From Saccoglossus kowalevskii (taxonomy: Eukaryota > Hemichordata > Enteropneusta > Harrimaniidae), in the NCBI RefSeq assembly GCF_000003605.2, contig NW_003129358.1, positions 419,775 through 460,822 of the forward strand: DNA of 41,048 nt, given 5' to 3'. The notes beneath the pieces were generated by a model. That model was given only the letters and a program-made list of their open reading frames with translations. It was not told the origin of the DNA and did no database searches. Below, one piece after another: positions 11,901 to 25,300 of the stretch. The translations under genes and the position numbers were made by a program. The number at the start of each line of letters is the position of its first letter. Positions within the stretch are counted from its first letter, which is position 1.

Positions 11901-14763
11901 GTATGCATGTCTCCACAGCATTATGTCAGCCAGACTGTGTCTCTATTTCCTTCCTGTTGCATCAGAGCAACATCTCCTCCACCAGTTGGCTAGGCCCAGA
12001 GTACGACTGATTCAGCTGGTTTAGTTCAATGATCTGACCCCACCGCCTGCTGCTCTTGTTAATGGAGTAATAAGAAGAAAGGCCACCCCACGTCCATGTC
12101 CACAGAATCTAAACAGTCTTGCATAAGTTGTCATAGATCTTGTATAAAACAGCAACCATGTCAATCGTGAATGACACTGTCCTGATAAATGAGATGTATG
12201 TAACACCCTGTATGTTGCTAAGAAAACTTCATTGAAAAACTAAGCACTTCTGGAATGATCATTGTTGGTATTTGGAATCTACTTGCCACCACTCACGACT
12301 CCCTTGTACTATCAAAGACATAGATAATACTGTCGGTCAGCAATTCAGCTGAGCTCACAGCATGTTCAACGAAAGTGCATGACCGATAAAGGCAATATTA
12401 AAATATTGCTATGCTCCTCTCTGGCAGTTATAAACGCTGTACATTCCACTGCATTTTCCTTAGCAATTTGAGTAGCAAATGATAACTTGACTGCTGTATT
12501 CTATGCCAATGAAACTCTTGGTCAGCACCTTATAACAAGCACACTGGTTGGTCTCTGTTCCCTAACTCATTCAATTCCAGCATGCTACCGCATGATTCAT
12601 TGCCTACAAATCCGTCCTGGTTTGCATCATGCAACCCACTTTTCAAATTATCTGCTCTGGAACCTGTAGAGTCATAATCCCTGCAGTTACTTTTAAGTTT
12701 GCATTAATCTTTTAATTTATTACACTATTATATTTATCACTATTATACACTATCCAACCATACTGCAATGCAAAGCAACTGCCATACATTTTCCTCACAC
12801 TCACTAACCGATGTTCACTGTGCTCATTTCACTGACTTTGCTCATGAGGAGCATTCACTGAAGCACTCTCGGAAGAAACCAATGCAACCTGGTGAAAAAC
12901 AATTGCGAAAATCCATGGAAAAAAGTTTTGGATAGACTGAGCAATTCTATTTTTATCCTACTCATCAGTGTTATGGAACCTGTTTTCATTATTTTGTTGG
13001 ACTTGCGGAGTCTGTGTTACCTATGGGAGTCTGATTCCAATTTGGACATGCTATACACAGATTCCTTCGAGGGTATGCTTGATGAATTGCACATAAAACA
13101 TGCAGGTCACAGAGTTCCATTTCAATAATACATCATTCTGTCATAAATAATGAACTAGAAAGAAATACGAATTATTTGCACATGGAAAGAGGCAGCACAC
13201 AAATCAAATGCAAAAAGTGTGAAACAAATATTTTTCGCCACCAGCAGTTTACAAGTAATCTGGTCACCAGGAGGTGCCAACAGAAACTTTCTTAGCAAAT
13301 TGATGTGCTTATTTTCTGAACTCAGAGCTTTTGGACTCGCCACGCACCTGATATTAGAAAAATCTGTGAGACAACATCCTAGACAGTGTGTCAAATACAG
13401 CTTGTTTTATCACAAGCAAAATCCTAGCAAAGTTATAGTTGTTTCGAGAAAAAAAAAAGAGGGTTTTGTTGTTGGAATTTATAGGTTTGGTTTTTAAATG
13501 TTAAAATAGTGTTGAGTGCAATTAAAATGTTGATGTGTCAATTACAGTTTGTTTTGAGAAAGTTAAATTTGTGATGTGAGACACTAAGTCCCCATTACAA
13601 GGATTCAAAATTTTGTTTTTGTTGTTGAGAAATCAAATTTATTTTGTGGAACATCAGTAGGTCACCATAGCAATTTCAGAGTACATGACAATAATTAATA
13701 ATAAAATTAAGCAAAATTTATTAAATATTTATAAAACATTCCCTCCCAGAAGACTTTGTCATCTCATTCTTGTAGAGTATCAATAATTGATTGATTAAGG
13801 TATGAACCATAATTTTTCATGAGCTGGCAAAGTTCTTTTCGATATGATGGTTTATGACACATACAATTAGGTAACAATCATGTCACCATGGTTTCTGTCA
13901 CCATGGTTTCTAGCAATATGGCAGATGTCAAACGATCAATGACACTGGTATATTTACATATTCTTTATTATGATGACCAAATAAAAATATGACTAACATT
14001 AAGGCAGTAAAATGATTACAGTTCATTTTGATACATTTTATCACAAAACAACACATAAATTTCTCAGACTGGGTTAGCATTTAACATTAATATATGGAAA
14101 AAATATATCAGTTGAGATAACAGCATGTTTTGAGAACAAACAAACAAACACAATTAAATTGAGAAAAACACACAGCATAACTGAATGAATTAATTTTAGA
14201 ATTGTAGGTGGAAAATAAGCATGGATAAATAGATTGCCTACTAAATGAACCTTACCATTTAACTAACCAATCAGCATGTCGGTGTCTGACAGGACATAAG
14301 AAGTTCAGGAACAAGGTAAATCAAAATGTGAATGAGGATACATGAATATGGTAACATACTTTTGACACAGAAATTTCTTGACATTTTCCCCTGTGACTGG
14401 CTATTTAAAAATCCAAAAATAAAAACTTGAGGTACCAAAACTAGTTTTTGATTTGAAAACCTTAAATATACATATTTTGACTGATTGCAATTCAAAATGG
14501 CTGTTGAAAGTAGAGTTAATGTTATGCAGAAATAAATAATTATTTCCATGGAAAAAAGTACAGGTACCCCACTTTTCATTTGCTTTTTGTCATTCATAAT
14601 TTAATCTCATTGTCATATTCAGTCATCGGACCATTCTTTCTAATGTGAGAGATCACTCCACTTGCCTATCACTCATTCAATCCCAGGAGAATTAATTATC
14701 ACTCTCCCAATACGTACCATACCAAAAAAGCTAAGTCCCTTGCATTACTGTGTTCATGAAATC
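8998..14763. other. long stretch without a recognised gene
   Basis: There is a CpG-rich patch at about 9080-9200 with GCGCGCGCG, GGGGTGGGG and CACGCACGCACG runs. Beyond it the DNA is AT-rich, with frames below 110 codons and none resembling a known family. The 11400-12300 segment is less AT-rich and could be a decayed element, but both strands are full of stops. Confidence 0.4.
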
Positions 14764-14950
14764 ACAAAACAGCCCTGATTATAGTCAGCACTTTCCTTCA
14801 GAAGATTAGCCCAAAATAGCCAAATGTTTTGGGGTAAAAACAGAAAATTGAAAATTTGTCTGTTGGCTCCACAATTTGGGTTCATTTCCGGAAATATTGA
14901 AAAAAGTGCAGACAAATTTGGGTGAGAAAGTCTGGAGGTGAAAAGGTTAA
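14764..14950 (+). mobile_element. TTAA-ended MITE family, diverged or partial copy
   Basis: It shares CTTTCCTTCAGAAGATT, GGGTTCATTTCC.GAAATA and AGAAAGTCTGG.GGTG with 17201-17381. It ends GGTGAAAAGG followed by TTAA at 14947-14950. The left inverted end was not found. Confidence 0.5.
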
Positions 14951-17200
14951 TTTGGGTACTGGACTACCACACTAATGGGTGGAGTGGCTGCCAATATTTT
15001 GTTCATCTACCATATAAATTGACTGCAAGAACGGGACAATCCACTTTCATTTCTATGGCAACTATCAGTTGATATAGCACGTGGGGAAAAACACACAACT
15101 TTCATCCATTCTTCTGAAAATTAGCATTGGACAATCAATGTGACAGCCACCCACTGACTATGGAGGTGAAGTATTAGCAGCCATTCTAGACATGAGTGCA
15201 GAGAACAAAACCAGTGAAACACCATCCGGTTACATCCAGTCTTATTATATTTCATGGACTTTTGCCACAGGTACACTTGAAATGAAACAGAAGGCGAAAG
15301 CTCAAAGAATCAGGTTGTGAGCTACGACAGATAAATGTACAGGAAAAGTGAAATGAACAAACAAGACGAAAAACTGGTTAACAATAAAGAAACATGAGGA
15401 AAACGCAATCATTACTCTTTTTAAAAACATTCTAAAGAAGCACTGTCAGGAATTCATTATTTTTTAATTTAAGCTCATTATCATCACGGTATAGCAGAGC
15501 TGTAAGTATTCTTATTCAGTCGAAATCATGAATTTGTATCCTAGACAACAATTTGATAACATAAAAAATTTATGGTTGCATAACCTTTGCGCATATTTTA
15601 TTTCTAGCTGAGAAACTTTGAAACATGAGTCAGACAAATTTAAAAAAAGACCCAAACTGTGTAAGAAGGTCCGTAAAACAAATACATAGATTGCAATTTT
15701 ATCAATCAGTGTCAATATAAGAAGCAATACTCAAGGTATAAAATAACACATTTACATTTAGGAAATATTAAAAATAAACATCCGACAAAAAGTGATACAC
15801 AAACAGTCAACTTAATTTGAGTTCTTCCAGCCTTACTGATAGTGTTTTTTCCAAAAAACTTTCACCACCAGTATTTTACTAGGAGTTTGCTGTTGATATC
15901 CTAGCTGTGACGTACTATTTCAAACATACAATATGGTGAGGAACGGTGTCAGATCTCAACAGAAGCTCAATAAGATTAAAAAAAACTTTCACTGTAAGTC
16001 GTAAACTGCATTTGGTCCTTTAGTAGCGCAGTAAATGACTAAGATGTTTCTATGGTCAAAATAAATCATATTTTAATGAACCAGTATATAATAAATGCAA
16101 TGTTTTGTTCATGTGTGTGAATCTATTAGAGATGTGCTCATAACAGAGCAAATGCTTACAGTGTATTTTCAGAGGTCACAAGGATTTATAATTGTGGTTA
16201 TATTTATAGCTGAATAAAGAAATTTCACTTTTTGAGCTTTTGTGAGAAATTAAGCTATTAAGCAAGTCATGCTCCTCTACATTTTATAGAATTATCTACA
16301 GATCCATCTTTACCAAATGAGACACCTCAAAAATTACCATGGTCTCGGTACTAAATTTGTTGGCAAGTGGTTTGACAAACATATTGTTAAAGCTCTCCTT
16401 TCCAAGAATAATCTTTCTAAGCTAAGCTAAACTAACCTTAACATAAAATATTATTTTATGAAATGTTGTAAGAAAATTTGTGAGGCCACCAGGTACCAGG
16501 TATTTAAAACCCGGGAAGTAAAACTTAATTTTCAGTGAATAAAATGCACTTAACATTACATTTATTGTGATAAAGTGCACAGTATAAAATATATTTTTTG
16601 GTAAAATAAATGTGAATAATGAATTTCTCTCTAAATGTACGGTAATGTAAAGTAAACATCAATTGATTTGTTTTCATGGTCATGACATTCTTTAAGAAAA
16701 AAAGCTTAGAAAGAACTCCTGTGTGCTTGAGAGTATTGCAGCCATAGAAAAATATACTCCGTATACATGGAATATTTCATTTCCTTCATCTGATGAGTAG
16801 TACCAGATATATTTGTAGAACAGCTTAAACTATCCATTTGCTTCAGAACACACAAGTACCATGTGATGAGTGGTTTTTCAGATATCAGTGGAATTACACA
16901 CAGACTTTCATTATATGTTTCGGCACACACAAGTAAAAAATGGCTTACAAGCAATTGGCAAAAAAATAAAAATTTTAGTAATTAATACATTACTACATGA
17001 GGGTTCTGTTTACATATTTCAGTCTACAAAATGAAGAATGACACTTTCGCAGGTAGTTCTTATATATCATAATAGTAAAATATATAAGTTATTGAACACA
17101 GTATAAAAAGTCACTAGATTTTGCCTACCAGTATACGAATGCCTGCTGTGACAACACGGTTTCTAAGTTAAATTATCAACAGGGACATATACATTTATAA
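14951..17200. other. AT-rich DNA, nothing recognised
   Basis: No gene or clear element. Reading frames are short and unremarkable. Confidence 0.4.
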
Positions 17201-17381
17201 TGAACTTTTTCATCACCAGTTCCCTTTTTTCATCATCAAATAGTCTTGTTTAAAGTCTACACTTTCCTTCAGAAGATTGCGACAACAATTACGTTCAAAA
17301 TTAGGGTTCATTTCCAGAAATAATGAAGAATATAACACGCAGAAATATTTGGGCAAGAAAGTCTGGTGGTGAAAAGGTTAA
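17201..17381 (+). mobile_element. 181-bp MITE, TTAA-flanked family
   Basis: The left end TGAACTTTTTCATCACCAG (17201-17219) and the right end, reverse complement TTAACCTTTTCACCACCAG (17363-17381), are inverted repeats pairing at 16 of 19 positions. Ends next to TTAA resemble piggyBac-type elements, which duplicate TTAA on insertion. A second family copy is at 14764-14950 and an inverted one at 39866-40097. Confidence 0.55.
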
Positions 17382-18451
17382 TAACAGCAACAAACAATAC
17401 CATTATTTTACCTTATTCGTCACTGTGCACCCAAGCAAAATACAATACTATTTAATACTGAAGTAGCACTTTCTAAATGTTCCAGATAAGATATTTTCAC
17501 AAACAGTGTTGTCAAACTCAAAACTTAATCAAGTAGTAGTGTCCGAAAAAATGTGATTAAGCAAATATGAGAATCTGTCACTGACGTTAAGACATTTGAG
17601 ATCATTAAAGTGGAGGAGTCACCTGTGCATGCGTCAGATGGCCATAGTGTGTCATTGCTTACAAACAAGCATCTATCCACAAGCCTTTGCGTTTTTAGCG
17701 TGTGTTGTTATCTTCGCTTGGAACTCAATTCCTGCTTCAGTGAGTCAGTCACTTTTGTAGCAGTGAACATTTCATTGGAGATCTTTAAAACAGCGAGTTA
17801 AATCCACTTTTGCACAAAATTATCCTCACAAATCCTCATTAAATTATTGAAAAATGAATATGACAGCAACTGAAAATAAAGCATTCACTTAGTATTCAAG
17901 GTAAATATTTGAAACAAAGAACATGTGGAAAGTGTCAACATTTACACACTACGTCTCTTTATTACTCCTGATTATAATTCCTGATACCATACGTTTTACA
18001 CACATTGTATATGTAACTAATATAAAACACAAACATGACTCTGAAATCCTACACCACAAAACATAGCAAAAACAATGAATAAACAACTTATTGAACGAAA
18101 TGACAATCACATTAAATCACTCCATTCATATAGACTACTTTTCTTGAACCAGAACTCGATGGATTAATATGTTTAGATTGTATTCATTTTGATTAACCCT
18201 TCCAGCTAAATATACTATTACCATTTAGTGAAATATTAACAACCTCATTCTTAAAAGGAACTTATACCTTAACAATTTTAATTTGTTTAATTAGCACATA
18301 CCCTTGAAACAGTTGGTCCTCTTAAAAGATGCAATATAAATCAAAATATATACTTTTAAATATTGTTGTTCAACAATGTTTACTGCACACCAAGTCAAAT
18401 TAAGATTTGTCATAAACTGAAAATGTTGCAGTTACATGACACACAACAGTA
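17382..18451. other. AT-rich DNA downstream of PIAS, nothing recognised
   Basis: Short frames only. No conserved motif seen. Confidence 0.4.
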
Positions 18452-18457
18452 TTTATT
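18452..18457 (-). terminator. candidate poly(A) signal for the PIAS long isoform
   Basis: This is the first AATAAA on the minus strand after the stop at 19317, about 860 nt downstream. A variant ATTAAA lies nearer, at 18546-18551. Position only; no transcript evidence. Confidence 0.25.
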
Positions 18458-19316
18458 AGAAGAAAAATTAAAAACACTTACACACATGAGAAGTGATTGT
18501 TATTGCTCATACCAAGACAACCAGTGCACCTGTGTATTAGAGAATTTTAATGTTTCATCCAACAACGTGTGTTATTCTAATGTATCAACATACAGAATCC
18601 CACAACAATATTAAAATTACATGTTCTGTTCAATATTGCATCATTAAATGATAATAAAAAATCATTTTTATATTAATTAGCCAAGGTTTGTTTAGAGAAC
18701 ACTGTCTTGTACTAACTGCTAAATACAAAGTCATATTAAACACAACTAGAAGTTCTTAAAAAAAAAGTCATTTAAGAAAGTTTAAACTTTAAAAATGATT
18801 TTGAAATAAATTTGATATTACACTGTATATATAGTCAATGTCAACACAACAATAGATGTGTCTGTTAAGAATAAAGCAATGGCGATCCATGCTAGTCAGG
18901 AAGCTAGCGTTTTAGTCAGTATTATAAAGAATACTTCATCTATGCTCACCATATCGCATTTGATTTAAAACATAGTTCAAAATTTGTCATGTATCTGAGG
19001 TAGCATCATTTTGAGTATAAATATAGTAATGTTTGATGTACAATAATCAGACCAGGTCATTCACATTTCCTGATAAGAACAAGAACAAAGGGGAGGGGGT
19101 AATATTCTGTATAAAGAATAAATTTACATAAAACTCCCAAAATGCATTGCAATGATATCATGTGGTTACTTTTCAACCAATTGTGGCTTAATCCATAGAA
19201 ATCAGTGTGAAGGAGCTTCTGTATGATTAAGTATTGCCTGCAGAGCAAGACTACCTTGGCCACAGATGTCGTGTGTCTCTCCTGTCAAGCCACGGCGTCT
19301 GCTGATACTGTAATTG

Positions 19317-19379
19317 TCAATCAAGCGGGATAATATCAGGAACCATACAGCTTCCATTCATATAGTGATGAGACGGTAA
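19317..19379 (-). CDS. PIAS: PIAS terminal exon
   Basis: The acceptor is TTTTTTGTTGACAG and the phase is 0. It encodes [20 protein letters not shown] and then TGA (19317-19319). The ending PDIIPLD mirrors the conserved PIAS C terminus PDIISLD. That match, together with correct phase from the micro-exon, identifies it as the true 3' coding end of the long isoform. Confidence 0.85.
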   Translation of the reverse strand, partial: LPSHHYMNGSCMVPDIIPLD

Positions 19380-22300
19380 CTGTCAACAAAAAACATGGTG
19401 ATGAGATTTTGGCTAACTAAAATATCAACAATCTCATTGTGAGAGTATACTTCATTTTGAAGTTAGCTACATCGTGAATTAGCAAAATTACAGGATAGCC
19501 AAATTAGCTTAAAAGTTTCACATTATTGACTTTCAACTGAATAATAACCATGAATTAAAGCCAAAGTCAAGTCAGCATTCTTACAAAGTTTACCAAATTT
19601 AATATAAATCTGAGAAGCAGTTCTTGGGATATAGGTCAAATGCTCACTGATGCATGCACATAGATGGATGAGGTAATGACATCTGTACAACATACTGAGC
19701 ATTAATTTTTCATTAGGTTTTAAATTTGCTGTTTTCGCTGATAAATAAAGTTTACCAAATTAAATCTACGTGTACAGTAAAAATTACAGTAGAACTCATT
19801 GTTTTTCTTCTTAACTTCATGAAGTCAAAACCCAGTGAAATTGACCAAAACAGCAAATTAGTGAAATTAAACGCCAGTAAAAATAAATGGTTTTACAGTA
19901 TCCTAAACGTATGCGAGTGATGTGAATCTTCTTGGCGACAGGAAAATCAATGTTTCTAAACTTACCGGTGGTGGTGATTCAGTATGAAGTAAAGACAATA
20001 GGTCATTGTATCCTAAAAACAAGTCAAATCAATATTAGTATTATTGTATAAAGGTACATGTAGTAGTTACAATATTTTGTATATGGGAGACAATTAATTT
20101 TTTATCACAAGAAACATACAATGCTATTTTATCACTATGACTGTATCAAATCACTGTGACTGTCAAATCATTGTAATTGTCACTGTTAAATCACTAATTG
20201 TCAAATCACTGTTGCTGTATCAAATCACTATAACAGTGTTAAATCACTATGGCTGTATTAAATCATTCTGACTGTATCAAATCACAATGACTATCACTGT
20301 GATTGTGCTAACTCACTAGGATTGTGTCAAATCAATGTGGCTGTATCAAATCACTATGACTGTTAAATCACTCTATCATATTACTGTGATTGTGTTAACT
20401 CACTAGGATTGTGTCAAATCACTGTGGCTGAATCAAATCACTGTGACTGCTTGTTGTTAGGACTGACTGACTCGCAAATTAGTGAAATGACTTACTCTGC
20501 ATGTCATGGCCTCTTGGCATTGGTGGGGGTGGTATAGTGCTGAAGAACGGATCAAAGTAATCAGCTGGTAACGGTGGCAATGATAACATAGGAGGCAGTA
20601 GATCAACAGATGACATACTGCTTGGTCTACTGTCAGTCAGTACATTATTATTGGTCACTGACGCCATTGATGAAAATGATGGAGTCTCCATATATCTGCT
20701 GGTAAATAAAAAAATAAATATCAATCAAGCATGTTTTAATATATATTGAAGAAGGAATTTTTGAGACCTGGTGGCGTGACATCATTCTGTGATGAAATTA
20801 ATAGTAATCCATCCATTTTTATCAAGTCTAAATGTCTAAATGCATTATTTATACACCGCATTCACACTATTGAAGGGGCATGTACTACTTTTGGCTCAGT
20901 ATTTCATAGATTAAAAAAATATGCAGCTCATGGTTTTATGGATGAATTTTGAGTTCCCTGGTTGCTACATTACCGAAAGCCTGCTGCAACAAAAAAAGAT
21001 AAATTTTATAACTTGTCCCTTGTTAGCCTATTAGTTTTTCACAAGTTGAATGGACATTGACTTGTATGTTGCCCCCCCCCCCCAGTGATATCTTACAAAA
21101 TTAACGAGTATGTACACATTTTACCAGGCAGCCGGTTTGTTGACATGTTCTTTCAAAAAAATAAAATTATGTCTTGTACAAATTATGTCTCAACTTCATA
21201 GTCACTTTGAGGCATGATTTATAGGAACTATATATTTATTGGCATTACGTCAGTATTTCTTTTTTACATTTCTGGAGAGGAACATGGAGAAAATAGAGGT
21301 CTGAAATCACAAGCAACAAATGGCTTCCTGTCACATGACTGAAATTGACTTATACATATTTTTTTAAGCATTCTTTCTGATAAAATTCTGGATAAGAAAA
21401 GCAAGCTGCTTAAAAATTAATCCAAAGTTAAAGGGGTAAAGTCAAGGTTGCACATCTGTTTGGACATTGTTTCACGCAGCAAAAATTATTTTGATTTTGT
21501 AATGAGCAATAGTGTTCTATTTTAATATGAACTTAAATGAAGACAATTTTATAGTAGAAATCTATGTAAAGGGTATGTAGTTTGGCTATTATATTTCAAC
21601 TCATTGAGATTTGATTCACTAATTCAATATAAACTGTTGGCTGTATTATCTATACAGAATATTATTTTAATATACCGGTAATAAAATTAGATCCAATTTG
21701 ACTAGAATATTGCCAACTTTTTTGATTAAGTTGAATACAGATTGTCCCGTTAAAACACACGGTCAAAAAAAAAAAAAAAGTTGGGCTTCCGCTAAGAGGA
21801 TCTAAGCACATTAACAGTGCATCAAATGGTTCACGCGAAATAGCAATATACAAACTTGCCCATAATCTAATTAGAAGAGCATTTCCAAATATGACAGTGA
21901 ATTGACTGTTGTATAAAAAAACATACACCAAGCTACCACCAGATCAAATTCAAGCACTATAGTTGTCCATTGAATGAGAACAATGCACCAGGCTACCCCC
22001 AGACTAAATATGGGCACTACAGATGTCTATTGCACACGAACAACACACCAGGCTACCACCAGACTAAATATGGGCACTACAGATGTACATTGCACACGAA
22101 CAATGCACCAGGCTACCCCCAGACTAAATATGGGCACTACAGATGTTCATTGCACACGAACAACACACCAGGCTACCACCAGACTAAATATGGGCACTAC
22201 AGATGTACATTGCACACGAACAATGCACCAGGCTACCCCCAGACTAAATATGGGCACTACAGATGTTCATTGCACACGAACAATGCACCAGGCTACCACC

Positions 22301-25300
22301 AGACTAAATATGGGCACTACAGATGTACATTGCACACGAACAATGCACCAGGCTACCCCCAGACTAAATATGGGCACTACAGATGTACATTGCACACGAA
22401 CAATGCACCAGGCTACCCCTAGACTAAATATGAGCACTACAGATGTTCATTGCACACGAACAATGCACCAGGCTACCCCCAGACTAAATATGGGCACTAC
22501 AGATGTTCATTGCACACGAACAATGCACCAGGCTACCACCAGACTAAATATGGGCACTACAGATGTTCATTGCACACGAACAATGCACCAGGCTACCCCC
22601 AGACTAAATATGGGCACTACAGATGTCTATTGCACAAGAAAAATACACCAGGCTACCCCGAGACTAAATATGGACACTACAGATGTCCATTGCACAAGAA
22701 CAACACACCAGGCACTACAGATGTTCATTGCACAAGAACAACACACCAGGCTACCCCCAGACTAAATATGGACACTACAGATGTCCATTGCACAAGAACA
22801 ATACACCAGGCTACCACCAGACTAAATATGGGCACTACAGATGTCCATTGCACAAGAAAAATACACCAGGCTACCACCAGACTAAATATGGGCACTACAG
22901 ATGTCCATTGCACAAGAAAAATACACCAGGCTACCACCAGACTAAATATGGGCACTACAGATGTCCATAGCACAAGAATAATACACCAGGCTACCCCCAT
23001 ACTAAATATGGGCACTACAGTTGTCCATAGCACAAGAATAATACACAGGCTACCACCAGACTAAATATGGGCACTACTGTTGTCCATAGCACAAGAATAA
23101 TACACCAGGCTACCCCCATACTAAATATGGGCACTACAGTTGTCCATAGCACAAGAATAATACACCAGGCTACCACCAGACTAAATATGGGCACTACTGT
23201 TATCCACTGCACAAGAACACACCAGGCTACCACCAGACTAAATATGGGCACTACAGTTGTCCATAGCACAAGAATAATACACAAGGCTACCACCAGACTA
23301 AATATGGGCACTACAGATGTCCATTGCACAAGAACAATACACCAGGCTACCACCAGACTAAATATGGGCACTACAGATGTCCACTGCACAAGAACACACC
23401 AGGCTACCACCAGACTAAATATGGGCACTACAGTTGTCCATAGCACAAGAATAATACACAAGGCTACCACCAGACTAAATATGGGCACTACAGATGTCCA
23501 TTGCACAAGAACAATACACCAGGCTACCACCAGACTAAATATGGGCACTACAGATGTCCACTGCACAAGAACACACCAGGCTACCACCAGACTAAATATG
23601 GGCACTACAGTTGTCCATAGCACAAGAACACACCAGGCTACCACCAGACTAAATATGGGCACTACAGTTGTCCATAGCACAAGAATAATACACCAGGCTA
23701 CCACCAGACTAAATATGGGCACTACAGTTGTCCATAGCACAAGAATAATACACCAGGCTACCCCCATACTAAATATGGGCACTACAGATGTCCATTGCAC
23801 AAGAACACACCAGGCTACCACCAGACTAAATATGGGCACTACAGTTGTCCATTGCACAAGAACAATACACCAGGCTACCACCAGACTAAATATGGGCACT
23901 ACAGATGTCCACTGCACAAGAACACACCAGGCTACCACCAGACTAAATATGGGCACTACAGTTGTCCATAGCACAAGAATAATACACAAGGCTACCACCA
24001 GACTAAATATGGGCACTACTGTTGTCCATAGCACAAGAATAATACACCAGGCTACCCCCAGACTAAATATGGGCACTACAGATGTCCATTGCATGAGAAC
24101 AATACACCAGGCTACCACCAGACTAAATATGGGCACTACAGATGTCCATTGCACAAGAACAACACACCAGGCTACCCCCATACTAAATATGGGCACTACA
24201 GTTGTCCATAGCACAAGAATAATACACCAGGCTACCACCAGACTAAATATGGGCACTACTGTTGTCCATAGCACAAGAATAATACACCAGGCTACCCCCA
24301 TACTAAATATGGGCACTACAGATGTACATTGCACAAGAATAATACACCAGGCTACCACCAGACTAAATATGGGCACTACAGTTGTCCATAGCACAAGAAT
24401 AATACACCAGGCTACCACCAGACTAAATATGGGCACTACTGTTGTCCATAGCACAAGAATAATACACCAGGCTACCCCCATACTAAATATGGGCACTACA
24501 GATGTACATTGCACAAGAATAATACACCAGGCTACCACCAGACTAAATATGGGCACTACAGTTGTCCATAGCACAAGAATAATACACCAGGCTACCACCA
24601 GACTAAATATGGGCACTACTGTTGTCCATAGCACAAGAACAATACACCAGGCTACCCCCATACTAAATATGGGCACTACAGATGTACATTGCACAAGAAT
24701 AATACACCAGGCTACCCCCATACTAAATATGGGCACTACAGATGTTCATTGCACACGAACAATACACCAGGCTACCACCAGACTAAATATGGGCACTGCA
24801 GTTGTCCATAGCACAAGAACACTGTACCTGGCTACCACCACACATAATATAGGAAGTCCAGTCTGTCAATTATACATCTCCATAACTTCAGAGAGCGCTA
24901 TTCATACCTGTAGATGTACAAGGTTGAAAGCTACACTATTTGTAGTCTTGTTCAACAACTGTCAATATGATTTAATTTATTCAAAAAAGAGAACTATTTT
25001 CATAGGAAAAATAAAATATATAGAACTATTCCGTTGGAATACATGGTGTTGAAAGTCAATGGTCATACAAATATTCATCTTTCTCATCTGAAAACTGAAA
25101 GGGGCTTCTTCAGTTTCAATTGCAGGGCATGTTTTGATGTGAAAGTCAACAGATTCTCAAATAAAACTTGTTTTCATTCAATACAATTTTAACTAAATGA
25201 TAGTGTTAACACAAAAGGAGATATATTTTATCTCCACAGGCAACAAAACCCTTTTGACAAGTCGTACATGAGAAACTTGCTAAAAGATTTGCCTCTAAAT

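Noticed and set aside
11400-12300. Decayed transposase
   Set aside because: Less AT-rich than its surroundings, but translations of both strands have frequent stops and no recognisable catalytic motif.
16442-16460. CATAAAAT / ATTTTATG palindrome
   Set aside because: Short AT palindromes are expected by chance in DNA this AT-rich.
18363-18614. 83-codon plus-strand frame with protein-like composition
   Set aside because: It lies antisense to the probable PIAS 3' UTR, with no splice partners and no known motif.
21970-24868. CRISPR-like array
   Set aside because: Units are directly abutting with no unique spacers, and the host is an animal genome. This is a satellite.
23067-25052. 661-codon plus-strand frame as a repeat protein
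   Set aside because: It is a by-product of a 60-bp satellite. The minus strand is open for 573 codons over the same units, frame breaks occur further left in the array, and the repeat has no protein-like pattern.
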